Shown here: piece by piece, positions 1 to 6,241 of the stretch
Numbering within the stretch: the first letter of the stretch is position 1
Layout of the letters: every line of letters begins with the position of its first letter
From: Porphyrobacter sp.
GTDB taxonomy: Bacteria > Pseudomonadota > Alphaproteobacteria > Sphingomonadales > Sphingomonadaceae
Reading direction: 5' to 3'
NCBI GenBank assembly: GCA_018991295.1
Contig: JAGKSZ010000079.1
Span: 1-10,060, forward strand
DNA length: 10,060 bases
Translations under genes and position numbers: made by a program
Notes under the pieces: generated by a model
Told to the model about the DNA's origin: nothing
Database searches by the model: none
Seen by the model: only the letters and a program-made list of their open reading frames with translations

Positions 1-13
1 CCAAAGAGAAGTG

Positions 14-44
14 CGGCCCTTCGACAGGCTCAGGGCGAACGGGA
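14..44. repeat. Short interspersed stem-forming repeat
   Basis: The segment contains CCCTTCGACAGGCTCAGGG followed by CGAACGG. GCCCT at 16-20 is the reverse complement of AGGGC at 32-36, giving a 5-bp stem around an 11-base loop. From memory, this CCCTTCGACA-GCTCAGGGCGAACGG type of sequence recurs between genes in many sphingomonad and related genomes, so I call it a dispersed intergenic repeat. Only one copy is in this window, so its repetition cannot be shown here. It ends just before the ribosome binding site of the first gene and marks the left end of the gene cluster. Confidence 0.5.
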
Positions 45-59
45 AGGGAGATTACCCCA

Positions 60-1070
60 ATGCCTCAAAACCGCCGTTTCCTGCTGCAACGCCGCCCCGA
101 TGGCACGCCGGTGCCTGATGATTTCGCGCTCGTCACCGAACCCACCCCCGCGCTGGAGGAAGGCCAGTTCCTGATCCGCAACCACTACGCCTCGCTCGAT
201 CCGGCGATGCGCGGGTGGATGGATGCGACTGGCAACTACATGCCGCCGATCCCCTTGGGCGATCCGGTGCGGGCGAGCACCATCGGCGTGGTCGAGGAAA
301 GCCGCGCGGAAGGGTTCGCGCCCGGCCAATGGGTGATGGGGCTGAACGCGCTGGAGGATTATTCCATCGGGGTCGCGGGCGGCTTCACCCAGCCGATCGA
401 CCCGTCATTGGTGCCGAGCGTCACCAACTACCTCTCGATCTTCGGTGCGGTCGGGATGACGGCCTATTTCGGCTTCCTTGAGGTGTGCGAGCCGAAGGCG
501 GGCGAGACAGTGCTGGTGACGGGCGCGGCAGGCGCGGTCGGCAGCCTTGTCGGCCAGCTGGCGAAGATCCACGGCTGCCGCGCGGTCGGGATAGCGGGCG
601 GTCCGGCCAAGTGCGCACGCCTCACCGGGAAATACGGCTTCGACGCCGCCATCGACTATCGCGGCAAGGATGAAGCCGCATTGACCGCTGCCATCGCCGC
701 AGCCTGCCCGGACGGGGTCGACGTGATCTTCGAGAATGTCGGCGGGATCATCCTCGATGCCGGGTTGATGAACCTCAACCTGCATTCGCGGGTCGGGCTG
801 TGCGGGCTTATCAGCGAATACAACACGAGCCCTCGCGGCATCCGCAACCTGTGGCAGCTGATCGTCAAGCGCGCACATATCAGGGGTCTTCTGGTCGCAG
901 ACTACGTCCCGCGCTTTGCCGAGGGTGCAGCGCAGATGGGTGTGTGGGCTGCGCAAGGGCGGCTCACCATCGACGAGCATATCGACGAGGGGCTGGAGAA
1001 CGCCTTCGACAGCTTCATGCGACTGTTTGCGGGCACCAATGACGGCAAGATGATCCTCAAGATCGCCTGA
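60..1070 (+). CDS. NADP-dependent oxidoreductase, zinc-free MDR family (CurA/prostaglandin reductase-like)
   Basis: A 336-residue protein, the usual length for the leukotriene B4 dehydrogenase/prostaglandin reductase/CurA (YncB) branch of the medium-chain dehydrogenase/reductase superfamily. Members are cytosolic and reduce the C=C bond of alpha,beta-unsaturated ketones or aldehydes with NADPH. The N-terminal GroES-like half carries the family-style stretch SLDPAMRGWM. The Rossmann half has T154-G-A-A-G-A-V-G161 as its nucleotide-binding loop and then KYGFDAAIDY, where the Lys is a usual NADPH phosphate contact. I see no clustered cysteines for structural zinc and no zinc-binding alcohol dehydrogenase motif. 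The ATG at 60 follows GGGAG (46-50) at a 9-base spacing. The stop overlaps the next start by one base (TGATG), so it is probably co-translated with the ThuA-like gene. In this context it could reduce an enone intermediate, but the substrate is unknown. Confidence 0.9.
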   Translation: MPQNRRFLLQRRPDGTPVPDDFALVTEPTPALEEGQFLIRNHYASLDPAMRGWMDATGNYMPPIPLGDPVRASTIGVVEESRAEGFAPGQWVMGLNALEDYSIGVAGGFTQPIDPSLVPSVTNYLSIFGAVGMTAYFGFLEVCEPKAGETVLVTGAAGAVGSLVGQLAKIHGCRAVGIAGGPAKCARLTGKYGFDAAIDYRGKDEAALTAAIAAACPDGVDVIFENVGGIILDAGLMNLNLHSRVGLCGLISEYNTSPRGIRNLWQLIVKRAHIRGLLVADYVPRFAEGAAQMGVWAAQGRLTIDEHIDEGLENAFDSFMRLFAGTNDGKMILKIA

Positions 1071-1840
1071 TGACCCGCTCGCTGCTCGTCCTGTCTGGTG
1101 GGCATCCCTACGAGGCCGGGCCGTTTGACGAGCTGCTCGGGGCGTTGGGTGATTGGCAGATCACCTATCTCGTCCACCCCGAAGGCGGCGAAGCGGACGC
1201 TGCTGCGGCCATTGCCACAACGGACGCGCTGCTGTTCTACGACATGGCAGGCTACACCTTCGGCAATGGCTGTGTGACGACGCGCCCGCCCTCGTCCGCC
1301 TACCGCCAAGCGATTGCGGCGCGGTTTGCGGCAGGCAAGGGCGCGGTGGCAATGCACCACGCACTTGCCGGTTGGGCCGAATGGCCGGAGTGGCACCAAT
1401 GGCTGGGCGGGCAGTTCCACTACCAGCCAGGCCGCCACGGCCCCGATTCGGGCTATCGCCACGATATCGCCTATGATGCGCGGGTCGTCTCCGATCATCC
1501 GGTGACCCGCGGCCTGCCGCCGCGCTTCCCCGTCACCGACGAGCTTTATCTCTGCCCCATCGACGAGAGCGCCTTCACCCCTTTGGTGCGGGCCGAGGGT
1601 TTCGCCTTCACGGCCGACAATTTCTATTCCGCCGCTCAGGCCGTCGCGGGCGCGATGTTCAGCAATGATGGCTGGGATCACCCGCCGGGCTGCAATTGCG
1701 TAGCTTGGGAGAGCCGCAATTGCCCTGCACCGCTCGTCTATCTGCAATTCGGCGACGGTCCTGCCACTTACGCCAACCCCGCCGTGCGCCGGATGCTCAG
1801 CAACGCGCTCGACTACACCTCAGGAGGAACGCCCGCATGA
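1070..1840 (+). CDS. ThuA-like domain protein (first of two)
   Basis: A 256-residue protein of the ThuA-like family (trehalose utilization type), which has a class I glutamine amidotransferase-like fold and no firmly assigned general reaction. The N-terminus (SLLVLSGGHPYE) is the first strand and loop of the flavodoxin-like fold. Family-type features follow: A94-M95-H96-H97 after GKGAV, W-LGGQFHYQP with a His, a SDHPVTRGL segment, D157-E158-L159-Y160-L161, and a C-terminal PLVYLQFGDGPATYANPA stretch before a final helix. There is no signal peptide, so it should be cytosolic. It lies between an MDR reductase (one-base overlap) and an epoxide hydrolase-like gene (four-base ATGA overlap), which points to co-translation. 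A diverged relative sits at 7018-7773. ThuA relatives also occur in sugar or polyol loci, but no sugar gene is near here. The family call is firm and the function is unknown. Confidence 0.85.
   Translation: MTRSLLVLSGGHPYEAGPFDELLGALGDWQITYLVHPEGGEADAAAAIATTDALLFYDMAGYTFGNGCVTTRPPSSAYRQAIAARFAAGKGAVAMHHALAGWAEWPEWHQWLGGQFHYQPGRHGPDSGYRHDIAYDARVVSDHPVTRGLPPRFPVTDELYLCPIDESAFTPLVRAEGFAFTADNFYSAAQAVAGAMFSNDGWDHPPGCNCVAWESRNCPAPLVYLQFGDGPATYANPAVRRMLSNALDYTSGGTPA
1822..1827 (+). promoter_or_regulatory. Ribosome binding site of the epoxide hydrolase gene
   Basis: A perfect AGGAGG lies inside the last codons of the ThuA-like gene, nine bases before the ATG at 1837. It fixes that start over the upstream in-frame ATG at 1696, which lies deep inside the preceding gene. 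Confidence 0.8.
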
Positions 1841-2214
1841 CCCCGCAACAGACCGTCGAGGCCTTCATCGGCCACTGGAACGCCTGCGATATCGACGCGA
1901 TGATCAGCCTGTGCGCGGACGGGATCGTCTATCACAACATCCCGATGGAACCGATCGTCGGCACCGCCGCGATGCGCGCAATGGTCGAAGGTTTCCTCGC
2001 CAATATCGCCTCGTGCGACTGGCAGACCCATGCCATCGCGGCCAATGGCAACACAGTGCTGACCGAGCGCACCGATGCCTTCAACTTCAAGGACGGCCGC
2101 CGCGCTGCCGTCCGCGTGATGGGAACCTTTGACATCGGCGCTGACGGGCGGATCACGGGGTGGCGCGACTATTTCGACATGCTTGAGTTCCAGCGTGAGT
2201 TCACCGGTGACTGA
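1837..2214 (+). CDS. Limonene-1,2-epoxide hydrolase-type small epoxide hydrolase (SnoaL/NTF2-like fold)
   Basis: A 125-residue single-domain protein of the cone-shaped NTF2/SnoaL fold. In the Rhodococcus limonene-1,2-epoxide hydrolase the catalytic water is held by Tyr53, Asn55 and Asp132 and the epoxide is activated by the Asp101-Arg99-Asp132 triad. Each has a counterpart here: Y32 and N34 (YHNIPMEP), R78 and D80 (TERTDAF), and D111 in GWRDYFDM. The surrounding wording also matches, so a one-step epoxide hydrolase giving a vicinal diol is more likely than a SnoaL cyclase or ketosteroid isomerase. The start follows AGGAGG by nine bases and overlaps the ThuA-like stop by four bases. The upstream in-frame ATG at 1696 would run 141 bases into the neighbour and is rejected. 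A P450 lies 99 bases downstream and could supply an epoxide. The true substrate is not visible. Confidence 0.88.
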   Translation: MTPQQTVEAFIGHWNACDIDAMISLCADGIVYHNIPMEPIVGTAAMRAMVEGFLANIASCDWQTHAIAANGNTVLTERTDAFNFKDGRRAAVRVMGTFDIGADGRITGWRDYFDMLEFQREFTGD

Positions 2215-2258
2215 CACAGGCTGCGCAACCCTAACACATTCGCGCATCGCATCGCAGG

Positions 2259-2287
2259 TGCAGGGGCCGCTAGGCTTTGCCGATAAT
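2259..2287 (+). promoter_or_regulatory. Weak candidate promoter before the P450 gene
   Basis: The 99-base gap 2215-2313 is the only sizeable gap between genes. GATAAT at 2282-2287 matches five of six bases of the sigma-70 -10 box and is preceded by TTTGCC. The -35 position 17 bases upstream reads TGCAGG, a poor match. The gap may start a second transcript for the P450 to SDR unit, or it may simply be a spacer read through from upstream. I see no clear operator palindrome in it. Confidence 0.25.
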
Positions 2288-2313
2288 CTGGGAAGGGTCT
2301 GGAGCCACCGCAC

Positions 2314-3555
2314 ATGAACAAGCCCGAAGGCAATGTCTTTGCCCCCGAAACGCTGATCGATCCATTCGATTACTACCGCGCCATCCACGAAGCGGGAATC
2401 GCGATCGAGCATCTGGAAGGGATGAACACCTGGGTCGTCTATTCCTACGACCTGTGCAGCGAGGCGGCGGCCAAGCCCGAAATCTTCTCGAACGATTTCA
2501 CATCGCTGATGGGACGCGAGGCGGACGAGGATATTCAGGCAATCCTTGCCGAAGGCTGGCCCGATCTGCCGACCCTGCTGACCGCCGACCACCCGGTCCA
2601 CACCCGCAATCGCAAGCTGGTGAACCTTGCCTTCTCGGCCCCGCGCGTCAACGCGATCGAGGCCGACATGCGGCAGAAGTCGATCGAGCTGATCGAAGCA
2701 TTTGCAGACCACGGCAAATGCGAATTCGTCGAAGAATTCGGCGTGCCGCTGCCGGTCGCTATGATCGCGGGGCAAATCGGGCTGGATGACGATCCCAAGC
2801 GCGTAAAACGCTGGTCGGATGCGGCGGTCGACCGCTTCAGCCAGATGGTCGATCATCAGCGGAAGCTGGAATGCGCGCGCAGCCTTGTCGAATTCCAGCA
2901 TTACATGAAGGGCCTGATCGATGATCGCCGCGCCAATGGCGGGAACGATCTGCTGACCGATCTGGTCGAAGCGCGGGTCGAAGGCGAAACCCCGCTGTCG
3001 GACCCTGAAATCATGTCGCTGATGCAGCAGTTCATGGTGGCAGGTAACGAGACCACCACATCGACGCTGGCCGGAGGCCTGCTCCAGCTGATCCGCAACC
3101 CCGATCAGATGGCACGCGCCAAGGCGGCGGCGGGCGGGCGCGATCCCAAGGTGATCATGAACCTTGTCGAAGAGGCGTTGCGCTACGAAACGCCGACGGC
3201 GGGGATGTGGCGCATCGTCAAGGCGGACACCGAGTTGGGCGGCATGAAAATCCCCAATGGTGCGGTCGTTCAACTGCGCTACGCGGCGGCCAACCGCGAT
3301 CCTGCCAAGTTCTCCGATCCCGACAAGTTCGACATAAATCGCGCCAATGCCCGCACCCACCTCAGCTTCGGCAAGGGGCCGCATATGTGCGTGGGCAACA
3401 TGCTCAGCCGCAAGGAAATGCTGGTCGCTTTCGATGAGCTGCTCGAACGGCTCGATAATTTTGCGGTGCCAGACGAAAACGAAATCCGGATCTTGCCCAA
3501 CATCCTTCTGCGCGGCGTAACCCATCTGCCGATCACCTTTACCCGTAAGGCCTGA
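2314..3555 (+). CDS. Cytochrome P450, soluble bacterial class I type
   Basis: A 413-residue P450 without an N-terminal membrane anchor, typical of soluble bacterial enzymes that receive electrons from a ferredoxin and a ferredoxin reductase. The key motifs are intact: the I-helix oxygen-activation motif A243-G-N-E246-T247-T248, the K-helix E287-A-L-R290, and the heme loop F352-G-K-G-P-H357-M-C359-V-G361, with C359 as the thiolate ligand. The N-terminal FDYYRAIHEAG and the TADHPVHTRNRKLV C-helix region are also standard. ATG 2314 follows GGAG (2301-2304) by nine bases. The gene ends one base before the acyl-CoA dehydrogenase start, so the two are almost certainly co-transcribed. It probably hydroxylates or epoxidises a hydrophobic terpenoid, steroid-like or fatty acid substrate; I cannot assign a CYP subfamily. 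No ferredoxin or reductase gene is in the window, so its redox partners must be encoded elsewhere. Confidence 0.95.
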   Translation: MNKPEGNVFAPETLIDPFDYYRAIHEAGIAIEHLEGMNTWVVYSYDLCSEAAAKPEIFSNDFTSLMGREADEDIQAILAEGWPDLPTLLTADHPVHTRNRKLVNLAFSAPRVNAIEADMRQKSIELIEAFADHGKCEFVEEFGVPLPVAMIAGQIGLDDDPKRVKRWSDAAVDRFSQMVDHQRKLECARSLVEFQHYMKGLIDDRRANGGNDLLTDLVEARVEGETPLSDPEIMSLMQQFMVAGNETTTSTLAGGLLQLIRNPDQMARAKAAAGGRDPKVIMNLVEEALRYETPTAGMWRIVKADTELGGMKIPNGAVVQLRYAAANRDPAKFSDPDKFDINRANARTHLSFGKGPHMCVGNMLSRKEMLVAFDELLERLDNFAVPDENEIRILPNILLRGVTHLPITFTRKA

Positions 3556-3556
3556 A

Positions 3557-4639
3557 ATGAATTTCGATCTGTCCGAAGAGCAGCAGATGTTCGTAACCTC
3601 GGTGGAGCGTTTCGCTGCGCCCATGGATGTCGAGGCCCGGCGTCGCCTGCGCCTGTCGCCCACCGGATATGACAGGGGGCGCTGGCAGGCCTTGGCGGAA
3701 ATGGGCCTGATTGCCCTTGCTGCGAGCGAGGGTGCGGGCGGCATGGGCGGATCGGCGGTGGACCTTGCCCTTGTGCTCGAAGCCATCGGCAAGGCCAATG
3801 CGCCCGATCCGCTGCTGGAACACGGTATCCTGCCTGCCCTGCTGCTGGAGCGCGGCGGCGCTGGCGAAGTGCTCGAAAAGGTGCTGTCGGGAGAGAGCCT
3901 CGCCACCCTCGCATGGACCGAGCGGAGCCAGCGTTACAGCCTCAAAGCCAAGGGCATGAAGGCGGAAGAAGCGGGCGGCAATTATACGCTCTCGGGCGAA
4001 AAGACGATGGTGATGGGCGCGCTGCTGGCCGACCTGTTCATCGTCACCGCCGACGTGAGCGGAGAGACGGCCTGTTTCCTCGTTCCGCGCGATGCACCCG
4101 GGCTTGAGGTGCGGGCCTATCGCCTTGCTGACGGCAGCATTGCGGGCGAGATCAAGCTGACCCGCACGCCTGCAAATGTCCGCCTGGCGCTGGATACAGC
4201 CGCGCTGGACGGGATTGTTGCTGACATCCGACTTTATGCCGCCGCCGAACTGGTAGGCCTGGGTCAGCGGCTGCTTGATGATACGCTGACTTATGTGAAG
4301 GAGCGTGAGCAGTTCGGCGTGGCGATTGGTTCGTTTCAGGCATTGCAGCACCGCCTGGTAGATTGCTACGCCCGAGAAGAACAAGCGCGTTCAATGCTTT
4401 ACCGCGCAGCATTGAACGATCGCAGCGATGCCGAAAAATGGCAACGCGCCGCTGCCGGGGCGAAGGCCTTTATCGGTGAAAATGTCGACGCGATCGCCCG
4501 GGAAGCGGTGCAGATGCACGGCGGCATGGGGATCACTGATGAACTCGCGATCGGCCATGCCCTGAAACGGGTGCTGCTGCTCGCCCGCCTGTTCGGCGAT
4601 GTCGATACCGTGCTTGCGGAATATGCGCTGGCCGCCTGA
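3557..4639 (+). CDS. Acyl-CoA dehydrogenase, small-subunit type (PimD-like)
   Basis: A 360-residue flavoprotein-family protein that starts with the typical acyl-CoA dehydrogenase helix (FDLSEEQQMFVTSVERF). It has the family signatures R250-E-Q-F-G254-VAIGSFQALQHR and Q319-M-H-G-G-M-G-I-T327. The usual [YT]-[ST]-E-P-G-x-G-S-D flavin/substrate strand is replaced by AWTERSQRYSL, and the C-terminus ends in HALKRVLLLARLFGD with no GGSxE/YEGTxE segment. These traits match, from memory, the small subunit of pimeloyl-CoA dehydrogenase and small chains of heteromeric steroid acyl-CoA dehydrogenases. It probably pairs with the large-type dehydrogenase at 7789-8997 to introduce a 2,3-double bond into a CoA thioester; whether it binds FAD alone is uncertain. 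It begins one base after the P450 stop. Its coding sequence contains an 11-bp perfect inverted repeat at 4388-4418. Confidence 0.9.
   Translation: MNFDLSEEQQMFVTSVERFAAPMDVEARRRLRLSPTGYDRGRWQALAEMGLIALAASEGAGGMGGSAVDLALVLEAIGKANAPDPLLEHGILPALLLERGGAGEVLEKVLSGESLATLAWTERSQRYSLKAKGMKAEEAGGNYTLSGEKTMVMGALLADLFIVTADVSGETACFLVPRDAPGLEVRAYRLADGSIAGEIKLTRTPANVRLALDTAALDGIVADIRLYAAAELVGLGQRLLDDTLTYVKEREQFGVAIGSFQALQHRLVDCYAREEQARSMLYRAALNDRSDAEKWQRAAAGAKAFIGENVDAIAREAVQMHGGMGITDELAIGHALKRVLLLARLFGDVDTVLAEYALAA
4388..4418. repeat. 11-bp perfect inverted repeat inside a gene
   Basis: CGTTCAATGCT (4388-4398) is the exact reverse complement of AGCATTGAACG (4408-4418), with a nine-base loop TTACCGCGC. 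In RNA this would make a stable hairpin. It lies within the small acyl-CoA dehydrogenase gene (protein RSMLYRAALNDR) and is not followed by a T tract, so it is not an intrinsic terminator. Confidence 0.6.
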
Positions 4640-4651
4640 CGGGCGCTGGCT

Positions 4652-4658
4652 GGAGGGG
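4652..4658 (+). promoter_or_regulatory. Ribosome binding site of the DUF35 gene
   Basis: GGAGGGG lies in the 28-base gap after the dehydrogenase stop, nine bases before ATG 4668. It supports that start over the longer reading from ATG 4599, which would overlap the preceding gene by about 40 bases. Confidence 0.75.
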
Positions 4659-4667
4659 ACACGAGAG

Positions 4668-5093
4668 ATGGGCGAAAAGATCGACCCGAACCTGTGGAGC
4701 GATGATCCGCTACCGCACCTGATGGGCGGGCGCCTGCCTTCGGGCCAGGTCGTCTTCCCGATGCCGGTTGGCGATGCGGCGCAGGGCGTGGAGCCTTACA
4801 AGCTCTCGCGCCGGGGCAAGTTGTGGTCTTGGACAAGCCAGGGCTTCCTGCCCAAGGAGCCATACGAAGGCCCCGGCTCCGGCCCCGGCGAAGGCCCGCC
4901 CGATTTCCAGCCGTTCCTTCTCGGCTATGTCGAACTGCCCGGCGAGGTGATCGTCGAAAGCCGGATCGTCGATTGCAGGCTGGAAGACCTCTACTTGGGG
5001 CTGGATCTGGAATTCTGCATCGTGCCCTTCAACGCGCGTTTCGACACCTTTGCCTTCCGTCCCGCCTCCCAAGCTGAAAGTCAGGTTGCATGA
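4668..5093 (+). CDS. DUF35 OB-fold protein with degenerate zinc ribbon
   Basis: A 141-residue protein laid out like DUF35 partners of thiolase-family enzymes: an N-terminal helix and rubredoxin-like ribbon followed by an OB fold. Landmarks are GGRLPSGQVVFPMPVG (20-35), LSRRGKLWSWTSQ (46-58), a Gly/Pro-rich linker EGPGSGPGEGPP (67-78), and FLLGYVELPGEVIVESR (83-99), the usual first OB strands. In typical members the ribbon reads about C-x2-C-G...C-x2-C. Here those positions read L23, S25/G26, and G35 to G40 without cysteine. The only cysteines are C103 and C117 in the OB fold, so zinc binding by the usual ribbon seems lost. DUF35 proteins hold or shape the active site of thiolase, HMG-CoA synthase-like and steroid aldolase partners. 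The four-base ATGA overlap with the thiolase-like gene suggests an obligate complex. The start at 4668 is chosen on GGAGGGG nine bases upstream. Confidence 0.88.
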   Translation: MGEKIDPNLWSDDPLPHLMGGRLPSGQVVFPMPVGDAAQGVEPYKLSRRGKLWSWTSQGFLPKEPYEGPGSGPGEGPPDFQPFLLGYVELPGEVIVESRIVDCRLEDLYLGLDLEFCIVPFNARFDTFAFRPASQAESQVA

Positions 5094-6241
5094 GCGAGAA
5101 TGTCTATATCATCGGCGCCGGCATCCATCCCTTTGGCCGCACCGACAGCCGTTCCGGCCGCGAACAGGGCGTTTATGCCGTGCGCGAGGCGCTGACGGAC
5201 GCAGGGCTGGAATGGCCGGATATCGAATGCGCCTATGGCGGCTCGGCAGCGGCAGGCAATGCCGACATCATGGTCAACGAACTGGGGCTGACCAGCCTGC
5301 CCTTCACCAATGTCGCCAATGGCTGCGCGACGGGTGGCAGCGCGCTTGCCGCCTCGCAGCAGGCGATTGCGAGCGGGATGTATGACCTCGCGCTCGCCGT
5401 CGGTTTCGACAAGCATCCGCGCGGGGCGTTCAACGCCAAGCCTGCCGATTACGGCCTGCCCGAATGGTACGGCCAGACCGGCATGATGCTGACGACGCAG
5501 TTCTTCGCATTGAAGATCCAGCGGTATATGCAATTGCACGGCATCAGCCGCACGACGCTGGGAAAGGTGGCCGAAAAGGCTTTCCGCAATGGTACCATCA
5601 CGCCCCACGCATGGCGGCGCAGCCCCGTCGATCTCGACACGATCATGAATGCGCCGATGATCAACGATCCGCTGACCAAATACATGTTCTGCTCGCCTGC
5701 CGAAGGCGCGGTGGCGCTGATCCTCGCCAGCGAGAAGAAGATGAAGGAGCTCGGCGCAGACGGCGTGAAAATCCGCGCCGTTGCCGTGAAAACCCGCCCA
5801 CCCAACTCCTTCGAGGTGTTCCAGGCCGGCATCAGCATCGAGGAAGGCGGCAAGCCGACCGTGCTCGCCAGCAAGGCCGCGTTCGAGAAGGCGGGCATAG
5901 GCCCGGAGGATATCTCGGTCGCCCAGTTGCAGGACACCGAAAGCGGCGCGGAAATCATGCACATGGCCGAAAACGGCTTCTGCAAGGACGGCGATCAGGA
6001 AGAATGGCTGGCCAATGGCTGGACCGAAATCGGCGGGAGGTTGCCTGTAAACACCGATGGTGGATGCCTTGCCTGCGGAGAGCCGATCGGCGCATCGGGC
6101 CTCAGGCAGGTCTATGAAAACGTCACGCAGCTGCGCGGCCGCGCAGGCGAGCGGCAGGTGCCCGGCAAAGTCCGCTTCGGCTACTCCCACGTCTATGGCG
6201 CACCGGGCCTGTCAGGCGTCGCAATTCTGGAACGCGAATGA
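5090..6241 (+). CDS. Thiolase-fold protein (lipid-transfer/SCPx-like), possible acyl-CoA thiolase or retro-aldolase subunit
   Basis: A 383-residue thiolase-superfamily protein, the usual length of SCPx-type thiolase domains without the SCP2 tail. The N-terminal nucleophile position is kept: C79 in VANGCATGGSA. Other catalytic positions differ from degradative thiolases. The HD[CA]F block reads Q281-D-T-E284, the N-x2-GG...GHPxGASG block reads N321-T-D-G-G-C-L-A-C-G-E331-P-I-G-A-S-G with Glu for His, and the C-terminal loop reads H367-V-Y369-G-A-P-G without the second cysteine. Family knowledge gives two options: an SCPx-like thiolase removing acetyl- or propionyl-CoA, or a DUF35-dependent retro-aldolase like Ltp2 in steroid side-chain breakdown, which uses a repurposed thiolase active site. 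The overlap with the DUF35 gene supports a two-protein enzyme in either case. It also overlaps the downstream SDR by four bases. Confidence 0.85.
   Translation: MSENVYIIGAGIHPFGRTDSRSGREQGVYAVREALTDAGLEWPDIECAYGGSAAAGNADIMVNELGLTSLPFTNVANGCATGGSALAASQQAIASGMYDLALAVGFDKHPRGAFNAKPADYGLPEWYGQTGMMLTTQFFALKIQRYMQLHGISRTTLGKVAEKAFRNGTITPHAWRRSPVDLDTIMNAPMINDPLTKYMFCSPAEGAVALILASEKKMKELGADGVKIRAVAVKTRPPNSFEVFQAGISIEEGGKPTVLASKAAFEKAGIGPEDISVAQLQDTESGAEIMHMAENGFCKDGDQEEWLANGWTEIGGRLPVNTDGGCLACGEPIGASGLRQVYENVTQLRGRAGERQVPGKVRFGYSHVYGAPGLSGVAILERE

Noticed and set aside
2201..2210. TCACCGGTGA perfect palindrome at the end of the epoxide hydrolase gene
   Set aside because: It has no loop and no T tract, and the flanks do not extend the symmetry, so it is neither a convincing terminator nor a clear operator; it encodes the conserved-looking C-terminus.
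2722..2739. Two GAATTC sites six bases apart in the P450 gene
   Set aside because: They encode EF twice in CEFVEEFG and are explained by the protein sequence.
1813..3906. Antisense 697-codon open frame spanning the epoxide hydrolase, P450 and part of the dehydrogenase
   Set aside because: It lies opposite strongly recognised genes, its translation shows no recognisable domain and is rich in Arg, His, Asp and Gly as expected from a GC-rich shadow frame, and it ignores gene boundaries.
4599..4667. Longer start for the DUF35 gene at ATG 4599
   Set aside because: It would overlap the dehydrogenase gene by 41 bases with residues unlike the family, while ATG 4668 has a strong ribosome binding site at ideal spacing.
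5081..6190. Antisense 369-codon open frame opposite the thiolase-like gene
   Set aside because: The + strand frame has clear thiolase motifs; the reverse frame shows none.
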